Positions 29,001 through 37,059 of a stretch of 64,000 nucleotides of DNA are shown piece after piece (position 1 is the stretch's first letter; the number at the start of each line of letters is the position of its first letter). Under the pieces are notes generated by a model. It saw only the letters and a list, made by a program, of their open reading frames with translations. It ran no database searches and was not told where the DNA came from. A program made the position numbers and the translations under genes. The DNA lies in contig WNNJ02002901.1 of the NCBI GenBank assembly GCA_012934845.2, forward strand, positions 62,001-126,000, given 5' to 3'. This DNA comes from Pomphorhynchus laevis. Taxonomy: Eukaryota; Acanthocephala; Palaeacanthocephala; Echinorhynchida; Pomphorhynchidae.

Positions 29001-32000
29001 GCCTTTTCGTGCAACAAAGGCGCACTGTCAATGATAATCAAAAGGCTATTCGTGACAAAGTAACATCCACTATGACCAAAGCCTGTTCAGTGTAAAAATC
29101 AATCCGGTTATATTACCCGTTGTTGATTCAATAAATTTTAACCGTGAAACAATAATTCATGGTCTAAGCACCATGAATGGATGTTATTTGGCCTGCACTC
29201 TTTACTGAAAGATTTTAACAAAAAAATTCGACATTGTGTTTTTCGTGCATATTAGGTCAATGAAATCACATTGTCTTTATTCGAATATAATAAATTGCGC
29301 AAGTAATAAAAATACAACGAATGAATTGCTTTGATTGAACATAGCAGTTTCGTTCAGTTAGTGTTTTTAATCTGTGGATGCCTAGGCATCAAAGCAAATG
29401 TAGCGTTTAAATCAATTACTTTCATGCTAATTTGGACAAGTAATTTAAAATATGAAGAAATCATCGTAAATCAACAACGCGAAATGGCCTTCGCAATCAT
29501 AAAATCGGCATCTGTGTTTGAGAGCTCAACAGTCGTTTTTTAACATTACGTAAAGAAGATTGTCTCAATTTTTAGGTTCGAGGTCCATTTGTGTAAATGG
29601 AATTAATCTAATCTAAAGTGGCATATAATCTCGAGTGATTTAAGATAAAAATATTAGAGTCGACTTTATTTCAATTGCATTTCTATTTCTACTACGGAAC
29701 GCAGTGCACAAAATAAATAAAACTTTGAATGGTTTTTTATGGAATACCAGCTGAACTTGTAATCGTGCTTTTTAGGAAATAAATCAAATTAGCAACATTT
29801 AGCAATTCTAAATATTTAATAGATTAACATCATTTAAATCAATTTCAGCTTAATTTTAATGATTGAATGTTGGTGTTAAAGTAGATTTAATAATCAAATC
29901 TAAAATTATTTAAGATTAAGACAATTACAGATCTTTAAGTAATGGCATATGATCGAAGATTTCTGATTCAAGTATAGATAGCATGTTGTGACTCAGGTTG
30001 CTAAATAAAAATAATTTAAAAGACTCAGCTTCCAATTGAACATACAGAACATTGATCTTGACGTCATGTGTTGATGATAAAAGACTTGAAATTTGATTGT
30101 TATCCAAAGTGCTAAAATACAAATGATAAAGTCAGCCACCGACTTACATTAAATTCTCAAAACTTTTTTTAATTTAATCACAACATTCATGTGAATGATT
30201 TCTATCGATGTGGATAAAACATATGGGATATAATATTACGATAATATTACGTGTATTATGTAATATTATATAAGAACATTATTGTATTACGAATATTACG
30301 TATTCTAAAATTAATGCAGTTATTACATAAAGTTATACGTAATTATTTTGTCAATTACAATATTGCATATATTAGGTGATGTTGGGGAATTACAATTTTA
30401 AGGGAAAGTGAGGAACTACACAAAATTTTATCTAACTAGATCTAATTCACAATCAAAAATAAAGACATGTAAATCAACTTAATAATCAACTTTACAGATT
30501 TAACAACCTGTAAGTATTTTCAATTATTCTAAGATACAATTTGGTGATAGTGAATTTTTCAAAATACTCAATGTAATGGCCCATTTCCATTCAAAATATC
30601 AATGTAATATGATACGTATATTACGCATATTATATGTATACAATATACAAGAACAGATTAGGTAATCCCTTAAAATAAATGATTGTTGAAAGTAACTCGT
30701 GTGTCAAGGAAGCAAGAAAAATCAGAAATATAATCACGCAAGAAGGAATTGTTCGTAAAATCGAACACTTTAATATCAAGAGTTAAAGTTATAATAAAAA
30801 CTAATTAAGTACAGATTTTAATTCTTAAAAAGGGTGATTGTTATAAGTCACTACTCATCTATTTTGAAAATAGTACCTTACATTCATTATGATATGGAGG
30901 AGTTTGGAATATTCACTTATTTCAAGGCATGTACATTACAATTATATATTAATGATTGAGTGAATTACATGAACATTTATTTACAAGTTCTGCTCATACT
31001 CATCAATTTTACTATCAATTTTATTCAACGGCGAATAACATGTAATTATCGAGTTAGATCAATTGAGTGTTGCAGGATAAAGGTGTTAAATACCCACGTA
31101 GGTAAAGCCATCATCATTAAAAGGCAACGCCAAGTTGGCATCCACTCGTAGTTAGATGTTGGTATCTGCTCTGAACAGCCGCAGAAATAAATGTTGCTAG
31201 CTGATCATAAACTTCCATTCCAGCAATGCATAGGTATTCAAAGTTTATCGTTTTTCTTAAAGCGATTCAATAAAGCTATGGGAAGGGCCCCGCCGTAATA
31301 ACTTCATTTGTCCCGAATGAAGATATTTTGAATACGAAATCGATAACACACTCAATTTGTAACAAACGTTTTAATCTCTTACTTTAAATTAGTAAATATA
31401 AATATCTGGAATTTAGTAAATTCCAAATACCGTTCTGGAATTTTAATTCTAATGTTCTTCTGTTAAATTCTGCTGTGATAATGCATTCGTGATAACAACT
31501 TATGGAATGGAAAGAATTTAAGTCTGGCCAACCTTGGACCATGAAAAATTATTAAAATCCTTAGTCGTCTGGTTTACGTATTGGGTGATAACAATGTTAT
31601 TTTTATATGCGATTTCAAAGATAATAGCGGTCTATGGATTGATACTGTCATTTGTAGGCTCATGAATAGATATCATATGTGTGCTTTCCTCTACCACCAT
31701 TTTATGGCAATCCGGTTTTGACATGCTTCTTATCTGAAAAGGTTGATTATGTCTATATTGAGCAAGCAAGGCATTTCAACGCATGATTTCATAATCTATC
31801 CGGATAAAGAAATTATGAAGTCACGAAATGACAATTAATAGGTTCTGAAAAAAAGCTCAGTGCTACGATAAATAGTTCAGAACGTCTTTAGTGTATTTGG
31901 TCAATTCCTAGTTTGTATTTCTATCAAGATAGCAGTTCCGAAATCGGGAATGTAGATAACAGATGCTCATTTTGTAAGTAGATTGTTTACACTTTAGAAT

Positions 32001-35000
32001 TAATTGGAATAAGTGAAAGTACGTTGTCTTATAAAATTAAATCGAAATATTTTCATCATCAAAATACTATCATTGAAATCAGGCAAATTATATTCCTTTA
32101 TAAATATAAACTATAAAATAGATCCACTATAAATTTCATAAAATATAATAGATATATTTTAAATAATAAAAACTATGATATAAATTATCTATTTTGTAGT
32201 TAATATATTAGAAAATAGTTTGTATTATTTTCTAACACGATAAATTGTTATTAAATTCTTCAATAATTAAAGAATAAATTATAATTTAGTATTCATTAAG
32301 AATTAATATTCAATTAATATTTAATAATTACTATTTTTTATGTAAAGTAAGAACTCTATTATATATTTTATAATCAATTTCTTCAGACGAAGCCACTTTA
32401 TATTTGTCTGAAGTGATAATCACTGATAAATGAACTTGTACATTTTGTTATCTGTACCTTTTTGTTTTATTAAATGCATAACTTACATTATAATTCAATA
32501 CGGTGTCCAACCCATTACATCTCAATATACGAGCTGTACGAAATATATAGTACGAAATATATATATATTTCGTACTTTTATAGTACGAAATACGAGCTGT
32601 TTATAGTCAAGTATTTTTTTCAAAGATATTTTTTTCATTTGAATGTTGATATTCATCTAGACAATGAAAGCTGTTAAACAATTATTTTTTCTTGATTTTT
32701 AAAGTCACTATAGATTTTTTTGAAAACATTATTTAATTCTGATAGTCTTACAAAAAGATAAGTGATGATCATGAAATGTGTCTTGACAAAACTGTTGAAA
32801 TCAATTTTGCTTTACGTACTTTCTGTTTGCAACCTGGTTTTTGCATTTATAAAATGTAAAAATGTTGTTGCCATGATGTACACTATCATTTGGTTTTTTA
32901 AACTTAAACCATTCGCAAATTTAATTTGTAAAATTTAATAATTATCCACTATTAAGAAACTTATTTAAAGCGTCGCAGCATTCAATATAACGCTGCATTT
33001 TCATCAAGTACGACATTTGGTAAACTACGAAGAAAGGGCTAGAAAATAATTGTATAAAATAAAAATTTATAATATTTTCGATATACAAATAGCAATATTA
33101 AGCTCCTCGTCTCGAGTTTACCCAGCATAGTCCGCTCCGACTGGATTCTTCGGAAGGTGAAAGATCCCGGGTGGTTCAGTCGGAATGCGGCGTGTTTGAT
33201 CGGTTAGGGGCTCAGACCTTCTGGATTTGAGGCCGTAAAAATAAATAGGAAGTGAACACAGAAGAGATAAAGATAAAGAAAAAAAATTCTCAGTTATGAC
33301 TGATTTTCGACATTCTTGACATTATCCACATTTATGTTTTGCTATTAATAAAATCTATTATTATTGTTAATTTGTGCAAGGTTTATATGATAAATCGTGG
33401 CTAACATTATAACATATTGCAGTGATCAATTATAATAATTGACTTAGATGAATTGCACTTTATATTAAATATTGATTGTATTATTAGTAGTAGGTAAGTT
33501 GATTTTATGAAAAATAATTACTTTATGTAAAAAGTGAAAAACTATAGATTGCTTATCTTACTGTTGGCGGGTGTAAAATCGGATTTTATTAAAGTCATAT
33601 AAAAAAATTAATACTTACACCATTTCAAAGTTATATTCAGCAAAGATCGACATATTAAAGCTTGTTAATTTGTTTTGCCCAAGTAAGCTAAAAATAAATA
33701 AGAGTTATTAGTTCTTAAATATTACATGCATAATTTCATTATGTAGAAAAATAAAAATTTTATAAATTAATTTAAAACAATTATTTTTTATCAATTCTTT
33801 CATATGACTTTTGCAAAATAATTTATAACAAATAAAATCTAATGATTTCATGTTTAATGCACTTAATATTTGCTAAAACATTATTAAATGTAAATTCTTA
33901 TATTTATATAATCTTTTATTGCAATTGCGGATACATTTCCGCAATTTCGATCTAAATTTTTTGAAATCAATTTATAGAAGCTACAACATTTTTCAATTTT
34001 ATTTATTTTTTCTCAATTTAAGTTTAGCAATTTTGGCTAGAGTTTAATGAAATGTATCTACAAAAAAGTTTAAAAGCATTATTTTATCAATGAAGTTTGA
34101 AATTTTACATTTACTTTATTTTTTTGAATATCACGATACCTTTTATCACGGGTCTTTTCCAATACCTAATACTATCTCGAATATAAATCTAATAAATTTA
34201 TTGAATACAAACAAATAATATTATTATTTTTATTAAAATATACAATATAAGATAGGCACATTAATATTATATTATCATTTTGTTATATAATATAATAAAT
34301 TCTATTTGTTAGTGTAATATTTTTGTATCACCCAATTATAAACTAAGAACCAATTTTGCTATCTATGTCTTGATTTAAATAATAATCAATAAATATTATC
34401 AGCATATTGTCACTATCATATTTAATTTATTAAAAACTTCAAATGAAGACAATATGTCATTATGATATATTTAAATCTCCACAAAAAAATTATTAAATTT
34501 TTAATTAAAAAAATTAAGAAAATATAGCCGAAAGAATTTTGTAGTCATATATTTAAAAATTTCAGTAAGCTTATTTGGGATCTATAAATTCAGTAAATAT
34601 AAATTATATCAGTTTTATAAATTTTATATTTATAAATATAAAATTAAATGTATGTTAATTAACTTTACTACATTTAAATTTAAATATTCACGTATTAAAC
34701 TTGTACTTTATGCTACATATATTTAATATAACTTTAGATGACCGCAAGCATTGGCATTGCAATCTAAATATTTATCTATTCAATATAGTCGTATTATTTA
34801 TGACTACAATATGGTTATATTGAAAACAATATGGTTATAAAAACAATATCGAACGAAATTTTTCCTGTCGGTGAAACAATTCACATATAGCTTAATGTGT
34901 AACTGCTTCAAATTACAACATCTGCAAAGCTATTTTTTAGATTGTAATAAAGTCATGATTACATCATAAATCTGATCGCGTACAATTAAATGACATTCAT

Positions 35001-35300
35001 ATTTTACAGCTGCAGAATGACTATATTCTAGATGCACTACTAAAATTTCTGTAAAATTAATTTAATTAATAGTTAAAATTAATTTCTTAGTCGTAAAAAT
35101 CAATTCAAATCGAAAAGCACATTTGAAAATAAATGTACAGCAATACTTGAATATTCTCGTGATCCACAAGTTTACTTAGTCAACTGAAATCACACTATTC
35201 ACATGCATTTACTTACATTCTTCTGTAATTATTTGTATTTTTAGTAAAATACTGCATATCTTCCTCACTGAAGTTTCGAATAAAATTGTTTTTGAGATTT
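1940..35300 (-). CDS. Leucine-rich-repeat gene, one LRR per exon (partial, spans >33 kb)
   Basis: At least fifteen small minus-strand exons, each opening after a YAG acceptor and closing before a GT donor, each a multiple of three long, all in phase 2. Read through the junctions, each exon gives one repeat of the extracellular LRR pattern LxLxxNxLxxL...F..L (for example LSLKNNPLRSLSESIF at 19,157-19,086). Phase-2, one-repeat exons are the known layout of LRR ectodomains in animal receptors and matrix proteins (LGR, peroxidasin and Slit types). Neighbouring exons are often separated by 45-50-nt introns, others by kilobases of transposons and satellites. I see no signal peptide, LRRNT/LRRCT cap, membrane segment or stop exon, so both ends are missing and the exact protein cannot be named. 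That all exons belong to one transcript is inference from shared strand, phase and repeat type. Confidence 0.75.
2100..2165 (-). CDS. LRR exon
   Basis: Acceptor TTTACAG, donor GTGAGT, 66 nt, phase 2. Reads LDLRRNKLNSFTFRLFGKN then LKYL. Confidence 0.85.
2170..3160. other. A+T-rich intron-like DNA, no gene recognised
   Basis: One short frame (2493-2678, plus, 61 codons) shows no family resemblance and no splice support. I see nothing else. Confidence 0.4.
3655..3726 (-). CDS. LRR exon
   Basis: Acceptor GTTTAAG, donor GTAAGT, 72 nt, phase 2. Reads LSLVRNKIDRIIIFNRTQL then SNLQQL. Confidence 0.8.
3890..3955 (-). CDS. LRR exon
   Basis: Acceptor AAATTTAG, donor GTAAGA, 66 nt, phase 2. Reads LTLDYNAISNLKFLKNMREI then KEL. 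Confidence 0.8.
4440..5345 (-). mobile_element. Penelope-like element fragment (RT thumb and GIY-YIG endonuclease)
   Basis: Read on the minus strand: near 5300-5170 an RT-thumb-like stretch (FLDVSLFL...), then SEALIMNRICSLFYDFDNKL and SGYNISIIRAEFNNL, the conserved region after the RT of Penelope-like elements. At 4747-4502 follows a GIY-YIG-type block (HTCETTGVRYVGICYICVKQ then YIGQTKKLNL). Order and spacing fit the 3' half of a PLE. At least two frame breaks are present. The fragment lies between the two copies of the 852-bp duplication, inside an LRR-gene intron. Confidence 0.65.
5974..6045 (-). CDS. LRR exon, duplicate copy
   Basis: Right-hand copy of the exon at 3655-3726, with identical splice sites and reading frame. 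Confidence 0.75.
6209..6274 (-). CDS. LRR exon, duplicate copy
   Basis: Right-hand copy of the exon at 3890-3955 within the 852-bp duplication. Splice sites are intact and 66 nt are kept; one substitution near the start changes LTLDYN to LKLDYN. Confidence 0.75.
6334..8380. other. A+T-rich stretch without a recognised gene
   Basis: Mostly low-complexity A+T. A less biased island at 7,530-7,700 contains a perfect hairpin (listed separately). No splice-bounded LRR exon was found here. Confidence 0.4.
7658..7678. other. Perfect 9-bp hairpin, 3-nt loop
   Basis: TGACACTCT-ACC-AGAGTGTCA. It sits at the end of a G+C-richer island (7,530-7,700) that contains other small complementarities, suggesting a structured RNA or a relic of a small element. 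I recognise no family. Confidence 0.5.
8391..8657 (+). pseudogene. LINE ORF1 N-terminal fragment (copy B)
   Basis: 88 open codons homologous in pattern to the 2-445 frame. Another frame picks up at 8611 (MPIPTTIKITNITPEVDTAD), so the protein is broken. Confidence 0.55.
8670..9088 (+). pseudogene. LINE ORF1 CCHC zinc-knuckle fragment (copy B)
   Basis: The frame 8670-8918 ends in CSNCRAWGHWSSSC, a C-x2-C-x4-H-x4-C zinc knuckle for nucleic-acid binding. The overlapping frame to 9088 covers the hydrophilic tail. Compare CHKWGNWCSKC in copy A. Confidence 0.6.
9640..9845 (+). pseudogene. LINE endonuclease fragment (copy B)
   Basis: 64 codons with DDFNDRTGRW, resembling the GDFN motif of APE-type LINE endonucleases, in the right place between ORF1 and RT. 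Confidence 0.45.
10640..11340 (+). pseudogene. LINE reverse transcriptase fragment (copy B)
   Basis: Motif B region MPQGSPHSSILYL at 10,977, then LVVYDDQ, and the thumb with SNLILNSSKSQ, VKYLGCTITV and LKRARWAMKRA. Compared with 42,370-42,957, about 90 bp after the YxDD region are missing, so this RT has lost part of its palm. Confidence 0.8.
11600..12330. other. A+T-rich stretch, nothing recognised
   Basis: No open frame of note, no tandem repeat and no splice-bounded LRR exon except the tentative one just to the right. Confidence 0.4.
12338..12403 (-). CDS. Tentative LRR exon
   Basis: A 66-nt phase-2 interval between TTCTTAG and GTTAAA reads LNLQSKLYLDFKLVSSSFV. The core N has become K and the donor is weak; length and phase fit the family. 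Confidence 0.35.
12605..13597 (+). repeat. Three ~320-bp tandem units with hammerhead ribozyme (retrozyme-like)
   Basis: The word CTTTYGCTAATGATCCTATT recurs at 12,731, 13,050 and 13,371 (steps 319 and 321). Each unit holds hairpins (AGTGCT/AGCACT; TGAGGT/ACCTCA; CTGC-ATCCA-GCAG in unit 1, replaced by CATCT/AGATG in unit 2, so pairing is kept). The first unit has a complete hammerhead core, the other two decayed ones. The array opens with an inverted ~100-bp partial unit. It is flanked by ATAACAATT at 12,595 and 13,598, a possible target duplication. Tandem hammerhead units of this size are known as metazoan retrozymes and as PLE terminal repeats. Confidence 0.75.
12881..12906 (+). ncRNA. Hammerhead ribozyme catalytic core
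   Basis: CTGATGA, then a perfect 5-bp stem II (GTCAT-TGTG-ATGAC) with the usual G-C closing pair, then GAAAC: every invariant core position of the CUGANGA...GAAA half of the hammerhead. Stems I and III and the cleavage site could not be fixed by eye; GTA follows at 12,908, and ACGGT there could pair with itself in a dimer. Equivalent positions in units 2 and 3 (TTACGAG...GACGAAAC; TGGTGAG...AACATAAC) are mutated. Confidence 0.75.
14740..15306 (+). pseudogene. RLE retroelement: leader and RT fingers
   Basis: 188 codons from TKKSKETSILKWPNQ to VRPIGIGEVYRRIISKAVLR, the N-terminal side of the RT. It stops at 15,304, after which the protein continues in another frame (15,369-15,566, motif A with LLIDAKNAFN). 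Confidence 0.8.
15553..16221 (+). pseudogene. RLE retroelement: RT palm and thumb
   Basis: 222 codons with EEFTQGDQIAM (motif B), KWYADDVSC (catalytic DD) and a thumb ending in KVANGGLGIINP. The same frame resumes at 16,234 after a stop codon. Confidence 0.85.
16510..17127 (+). pseudogene. RLE retroelement: C-terminal restriction-like endonuclease
   Basis: 205 codons. A Cys-rich motif is followed by RADIS...FLDVTIFNP (the D...D pair of the PD-(D/E)XK fold) and a basic helix-rich end (KKNKYIERIIEIEKETFIPF, KEASAFIKRLA) that recurs in this retroelement group. It is in frame with 15,553-16,221, separated by stops near 16,220 and 16,457. Confidence 0.85.
17220..17775 (-). mobile_element. Penelope-like element 3' tail, two structured modules in tandem
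   Basis: Two ~190-bp modules (about 17,330-17,515 and 17,521-17,715) repeat the structured element seen at 40,340-40,535. They are joined by a perfect hairpin (ATCGTCTGTTAT-TTC-ATAACAGACGAT on the minus strand). The tail reads toward the RLE element, mirroring the tail at 13.6-14.1 kb. Confidence 0.7.
18055..18123 (-). CDS. LRR exon
   Basis: Acceptor TATTTTAG, donor GTATGT, 69 nt, phase 2. Reads LDLEGNPIKSLHFIQHLVAN. Clear LxLxxNxIxxL core. Confidence 0.85.
18130..18960. other. LRR-gene intron, nothing recognised
   Basis: A+T-rich. A minus-strand 81-codon frame at 18,274-18,519 is hydrophobic and shows no family or splice support. Confidence 0.4.
18964..19035 (-). CDS. LRR exon
   Basis: Acceptor GGTTTAG, donor GTAGGT, 72 nt, phase 2. 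Reads LYLSNCQISTVDEKTFANNQ then HLIYL. A 50-nt intron separates it from the exon above. Confidence 0.85.
19086..19157 (-). CDS. LRR exon
   Basis: Acceptor GTTTAG, donor GTAAGA, 72 nt, phase 2. Reads LSLKNNPLRSLSESIFDGF then DKLSF, a near-consensus extracellular LRR. The intron before it, from 28.3 kb, holds PLE pieces and two satellite arrays. Confidence 0.85.
19641..20072. repeat. 106-bp tandem repeat, four copies
   Basis: AAACAAATGAACTAAATGAA starts units at 19,641, 19,747, 19,853 and 19,964 (106, 106, 111 bp). The last two copies carry a 5-bp CCATG insertion in the same place. The unit includes CAGTCAAGCGGTCAGA. Confidence 0.95.
20073..20627. other. A+T-rich stretch, nothing recognised
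   Basis: One 63-codon plus-strand frame (20,170-20,361) of A+T-driven composition; no family seen. Confidence 0.4.
20728..20862. repeat. Small foldback at the left edge of the 392-bp array
   Basis: Perfect 19-bp inverted arms (GAATTATTCTCGCAATATT at 20,728-20,746 and its complement at 20,844-20,862) enclose about 97 bp of G+C-richer sequence. Just left, TGATGAGG (20,669) and CCTCATCA (20,702) form another hairpin. Confidence 0.75.
20880..24006. repeat. 392-bp satellite array, eight copies
   Basis: TTCAGTGC recurs at 20,911, 21,301, 21,693, 22,085, 22,478, 22,871, 23,264 and 23,657: steps of 390-393 bp. Copies are nearly identical. Each holds two interlocked complementary pairs: GCAGTC with GACTGC, and CCTAACCAC with GTGGTTAGG (21,456-21,514 in one copy), the order of a pseudoknot. 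A run of alternating AT follows at 24,009-24,031. Short frames in it are not genes. Confidence 0.95.
24031..24690. other. LRR-gene intron, nothing recognised
   Basis: A+T-rich sequence with no open frame, repeat or splice-bounded exon that I can support. Confidence 0.4.
24690..25260 (-). mobile_element. Penelope-like element RT pieces, out of order
   Basis: Minus strand 24,890-24,690 gives the RT palm (NYLKVGTSIFRQIIGVPM), matching 54,989-55,160. 25,260-25,020 gives the thumb (as at 40,665-40,905). In an intact element the palm precedes the thumb; here the thumb comes first on the minus strand, so the locus holds two truncated copies or a rearrangement. Confidence 0.7.
25261..26126. other. 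A+T-rich stretch, nothing recognised
   Basis: No gene, tandem repeat or LRR exon found. Confidence 0.4.
26127..27166 (+). pseudogene. Decayed coding relic with a SAP-like start
   Basis: 26,142-26,351 reads SYTIVDLQAKCRKLGIKYTG, which resembles a SAP motif (two helices that bind A+T-rich DNA). Further coding-looking pieces follow in other frames, ending with an open run 26,999-27,165 (YKGEFPDFEVYICNGAEV..., stop). The composition is less A+T-biased than the surroundings. I do not recognise the protein; an old element or processed host gene are both possible. Confidence 0.35.
27170..28340. other. LRR-gene intron, nothing recognised
   Basis: Poly-A/T-rich sequence, no supported feature. Confidence 0.4.
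28344..28415 (-). CDS. LRR exon
   Basis: Acceptor GCTTTTAG, donor GTAAGC, 72 nt, phase 2. Reads LDLSSNQLQYQNISEIICG then TKLLA. It lies 50 nt downstream of the previous exon. Confidence 0.85.
28466..28537 (-). CDS. LRR exon
   Basis: Acceptor CACTTTAG, donor GTAAAG, 72 nt, phase 2. Reads LSLSNNNLGSIQLFFVSN then IKNLLL. A 50-nt intron follows. Confidence 0.8.
28960..29545 (+). pseudogene. RLE-type retroelement C-terminal fragment
   Basis: CGRNMTIDHAFSCNKGALS near 28,972 matches the Cys/His motif before the endonuclease of RLE retroelements. The 70-codon frame 29,331-29,543 (IEHSSFVQLVFLICGCLG ... NQQREMAFAIIKSAS) matches their C-terminal helical end (compare IEKETFIPFVISTSSGLA at 16.9 kb). 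The sequence between is frame-broken. It is a different, older copy than the other two RLE elements here. Confidence 0.6.
29929..30000 (-). CDS. LRR exon
   Basis: Acceptor TTTATTTAG, donor GTAATT, 72 nt, phase 2. Reads LNLSHNMLSILESEIFDHMP and ends LLKDL, a textbook 24-residue LRR. Confidence 0.85.
30046..30111 (-). CDS. LRR exon
   Basis: Acceptor ATTTTAG, donor GTATGT, 66 nt, phase 2. Reads LTLDNNQISSLLSSTHDVKI. A 45-nt intron separates it from the next exon at 30,000; that intron happens to read open, so the two exons look like one 65-codon frame. Confidence 0.8.
30112..33104. other. Large LRR-gene intron, no gene named
   Basis: Contains a coding-looking run at about 31,540-31,720 (plus; YVLGDNNVIFICDFKDNSG) and a less A+T-biased patch at 31,180-31,420, neither recognised. 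At 32,529-32,595 TACGAAATATATAGTACGAA and its inverse form a palindrome. Confidence 0.35.
33105..33255 (+). mobile_element. LINE 3' tail, 5'-truncated
   Basis: About 150 bp match the tail of the LINE copy at 42,931-43,085 (AGCTYCTCGTCTC..., GTTTACCCAG, GGTGGTTCAGTCG, GGGCTCAGA, GAGGCC). An extreme 5' truncation of this kind is typical of target-primed reverse transcription. Confidence 0.8.
33619..33687 (-). CDS. LRR exon
   Basis: Acceptor ATTTTTAG, donor GTAAGT, 69 nt, phase 2 at both ends. The translation LLLGQNKLTSFNMSIF... keeps the N of the LRR core and the F/L spacing. Confidence 0.75.
33880..33951 (-). CDS. Tentative LRR exon
   Basis: A 72-nt phase-2 interval begins after AATTTAG and ends before a GT in the right register. 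It reads LSKLRKCIRN...KNLHLI. The asparagine of the LRR core is replaced by Cys and the donor (GTTTTAG) is weak, so it may be a decayed exon or chance. Confidence 0.4.
33952..35216. other. LRR-gene intron, nothing recognised
   Basis: Very A+T-rich with no supported exon or element. Confidence 0.4.
35217..35300 (-). CDS. LRR exon (28-residue repeat)
   Basis: Acceptor TTATTTAG and donor GTAAGT flank 84 nt. With the preceding phase-2 CT, it reads LNLKNNFIRNFSEEDMQYF and so on, a good LxLxxNxIxxF repeat but four residues longer than its sisters. It is the most upstream exon I could recognise. Confidence 0.7.
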
Positions 35301-35694
35301 CTAAATAATCAAATTACTAATCGAATTTGCTATTGAATTTGCTAATTACATAATGACTGGGTCAATAGCTATATTAGAAGTGTATTTTTTGAATCCTATG
35401 ATGCCTTTTGACATTCGTTCTAAAATTCTTAAATGAACAAATTAGAAATGAATCTTTAGTAGTTGCTTACAATGGATGTCTGATAGTATGTTCCTCATTG
35501 CTATTGCTATAGAATGCATGCTGATATAAAAACATATCCGAATTTGCCATTGTAATGAACAATGAAGTTAGGCATATGAAAAACGTGTTTGAGCGTTGAA
35601 TACTAAAAGATATATAGAAGATATACAGAATGAATAAATATTTGTAAAGTTTTACATATTAGTGGAATATAAGTCATTACAGTCTTTTAAAGAA

Positions 35695-36665
35695 TTTCAT
35701 AGAATTAAATTATCAAAACTATTATTTATCTTCTTTATCTTTAAAGGTCTAAAATGCTTCCCGACGTTTACGTCGACATAAAAATAAAATATTTTGTCAT
35801 TAGATTTTAATTTCGGCATTTAATTGATTTTTAGATAAATACACTGACTTTTATACCATTAAACTCCACAGAATTAAATTATCAAAACTATTATTTCTCT
35901 CCTTTATCTTTAAAGCTCGGAAATGCTTCCCGACGTTTACATCGACATAAAAATTAAATATCTTGTCATTGGATTTTAATTTCGGCATTTAATTGATTTT
36001 TAGATAAATGCACTGACTTTTATACCATTAAACTTCACAGAATTAAATTATCAAAACTATTATTTATCTTCTTTATCTTTAAAGGTCGGAAATGCTTCCC
36101 GACGATTACGTCGACATAAAAATAAAATATTTCGTCATTGGATTTTAATTTCGGCATTTAATTGATTTTTAGATAAATGCACTGACTTTTATACCATTAA
36201 ACTCCACAGAATTAAATTATCAAAACTATTATTTCTCTCCTTTATCTTTGAAGCTCGGAAATGCTTCCCGACGTTTACGTCGACATAAAAATAAAATATT
36301 TCGTCATTGGATTTTAATTTCGGCATTTAATTGATTTTTAGATAAATGCACTGGCTTTTATACAATTTAACTCCATAGAATTAAATTTTCAAAACTATTA
36401 TTTCTCTCCTTTATCTTTAAAGATCGGAAATGCTTCCCGACGTTTACGTCGACATAAAAATAAAATATTTTGTCATTAGATTTTAATTTCGGCATTTAAT
36501 TGATTTTTAGATAAATACACTGACTTTTATACCATTAAACTCCACAGAATTAAATTATCAAAACTATTATTTCTCTCCTTTATCTTTAAAGCTCCTAAAT
36601 GCTTCCCGACGTTTACATCGACATAAAAATTAAATATCTTGTCATTGGACTTTAATTTCGGCATA
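35695..36665. repeat. 169-bp satellite, about six monomers, four-monomer higher order
   Basis: GAATTAAATT starts monomers at 35,702, 35,871, 36,040, 36,209, 36,378 and 36,547: exactly 169 bp each. Each monomer carries GACGT-TT-ACGTC or a close variant. Monomer 5 shares private variants with monomer 1 (TTTTGTCATTAG, AAATACACTG) and monomer 6 with monomer 2 (ACATCGACATAAAAATTAAA), so the array has a 4 x 169 = 676-bp period. Confidence 0.95.
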
Positions 36666-37059
36666 TATGCATTTATCTAATCGTTTTTTGGTGATGTTCT
36701 ATAAAAAAAATTTCTATAGCATTTTTAAAAACCTATATTTAAAATCTTATTATCATAAAGCTTCCATGATTTGCTTACTGCCATTTTCAATTTTTAGGTT
36801 AATAATCTGATAACAGACCAATTAGCTTTGTTTAACTATTTTGATAAATACATAATATATTAGCAATTTAATCATAACAAATATAGACAGGTTGATATTT
36901 AAATTTTGCTACCGGAACTACCACCTTATTATACGAATATCCGGGTTATTGTGCGCTCAAAATACTATAAAATCACAAAATTCTTATTCGAATAAATTAA
37001 ATTTTCTAAAATTTTTATAAAGTAAAAATTTTAAAGTCAATTTTTACTAATTGAATAAA

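Noticed and set aside
30960-31151. A 63-codon plus-strand gene
   Set aside because: No family, splice or composition support; it lies in a large LRR-gene intron.
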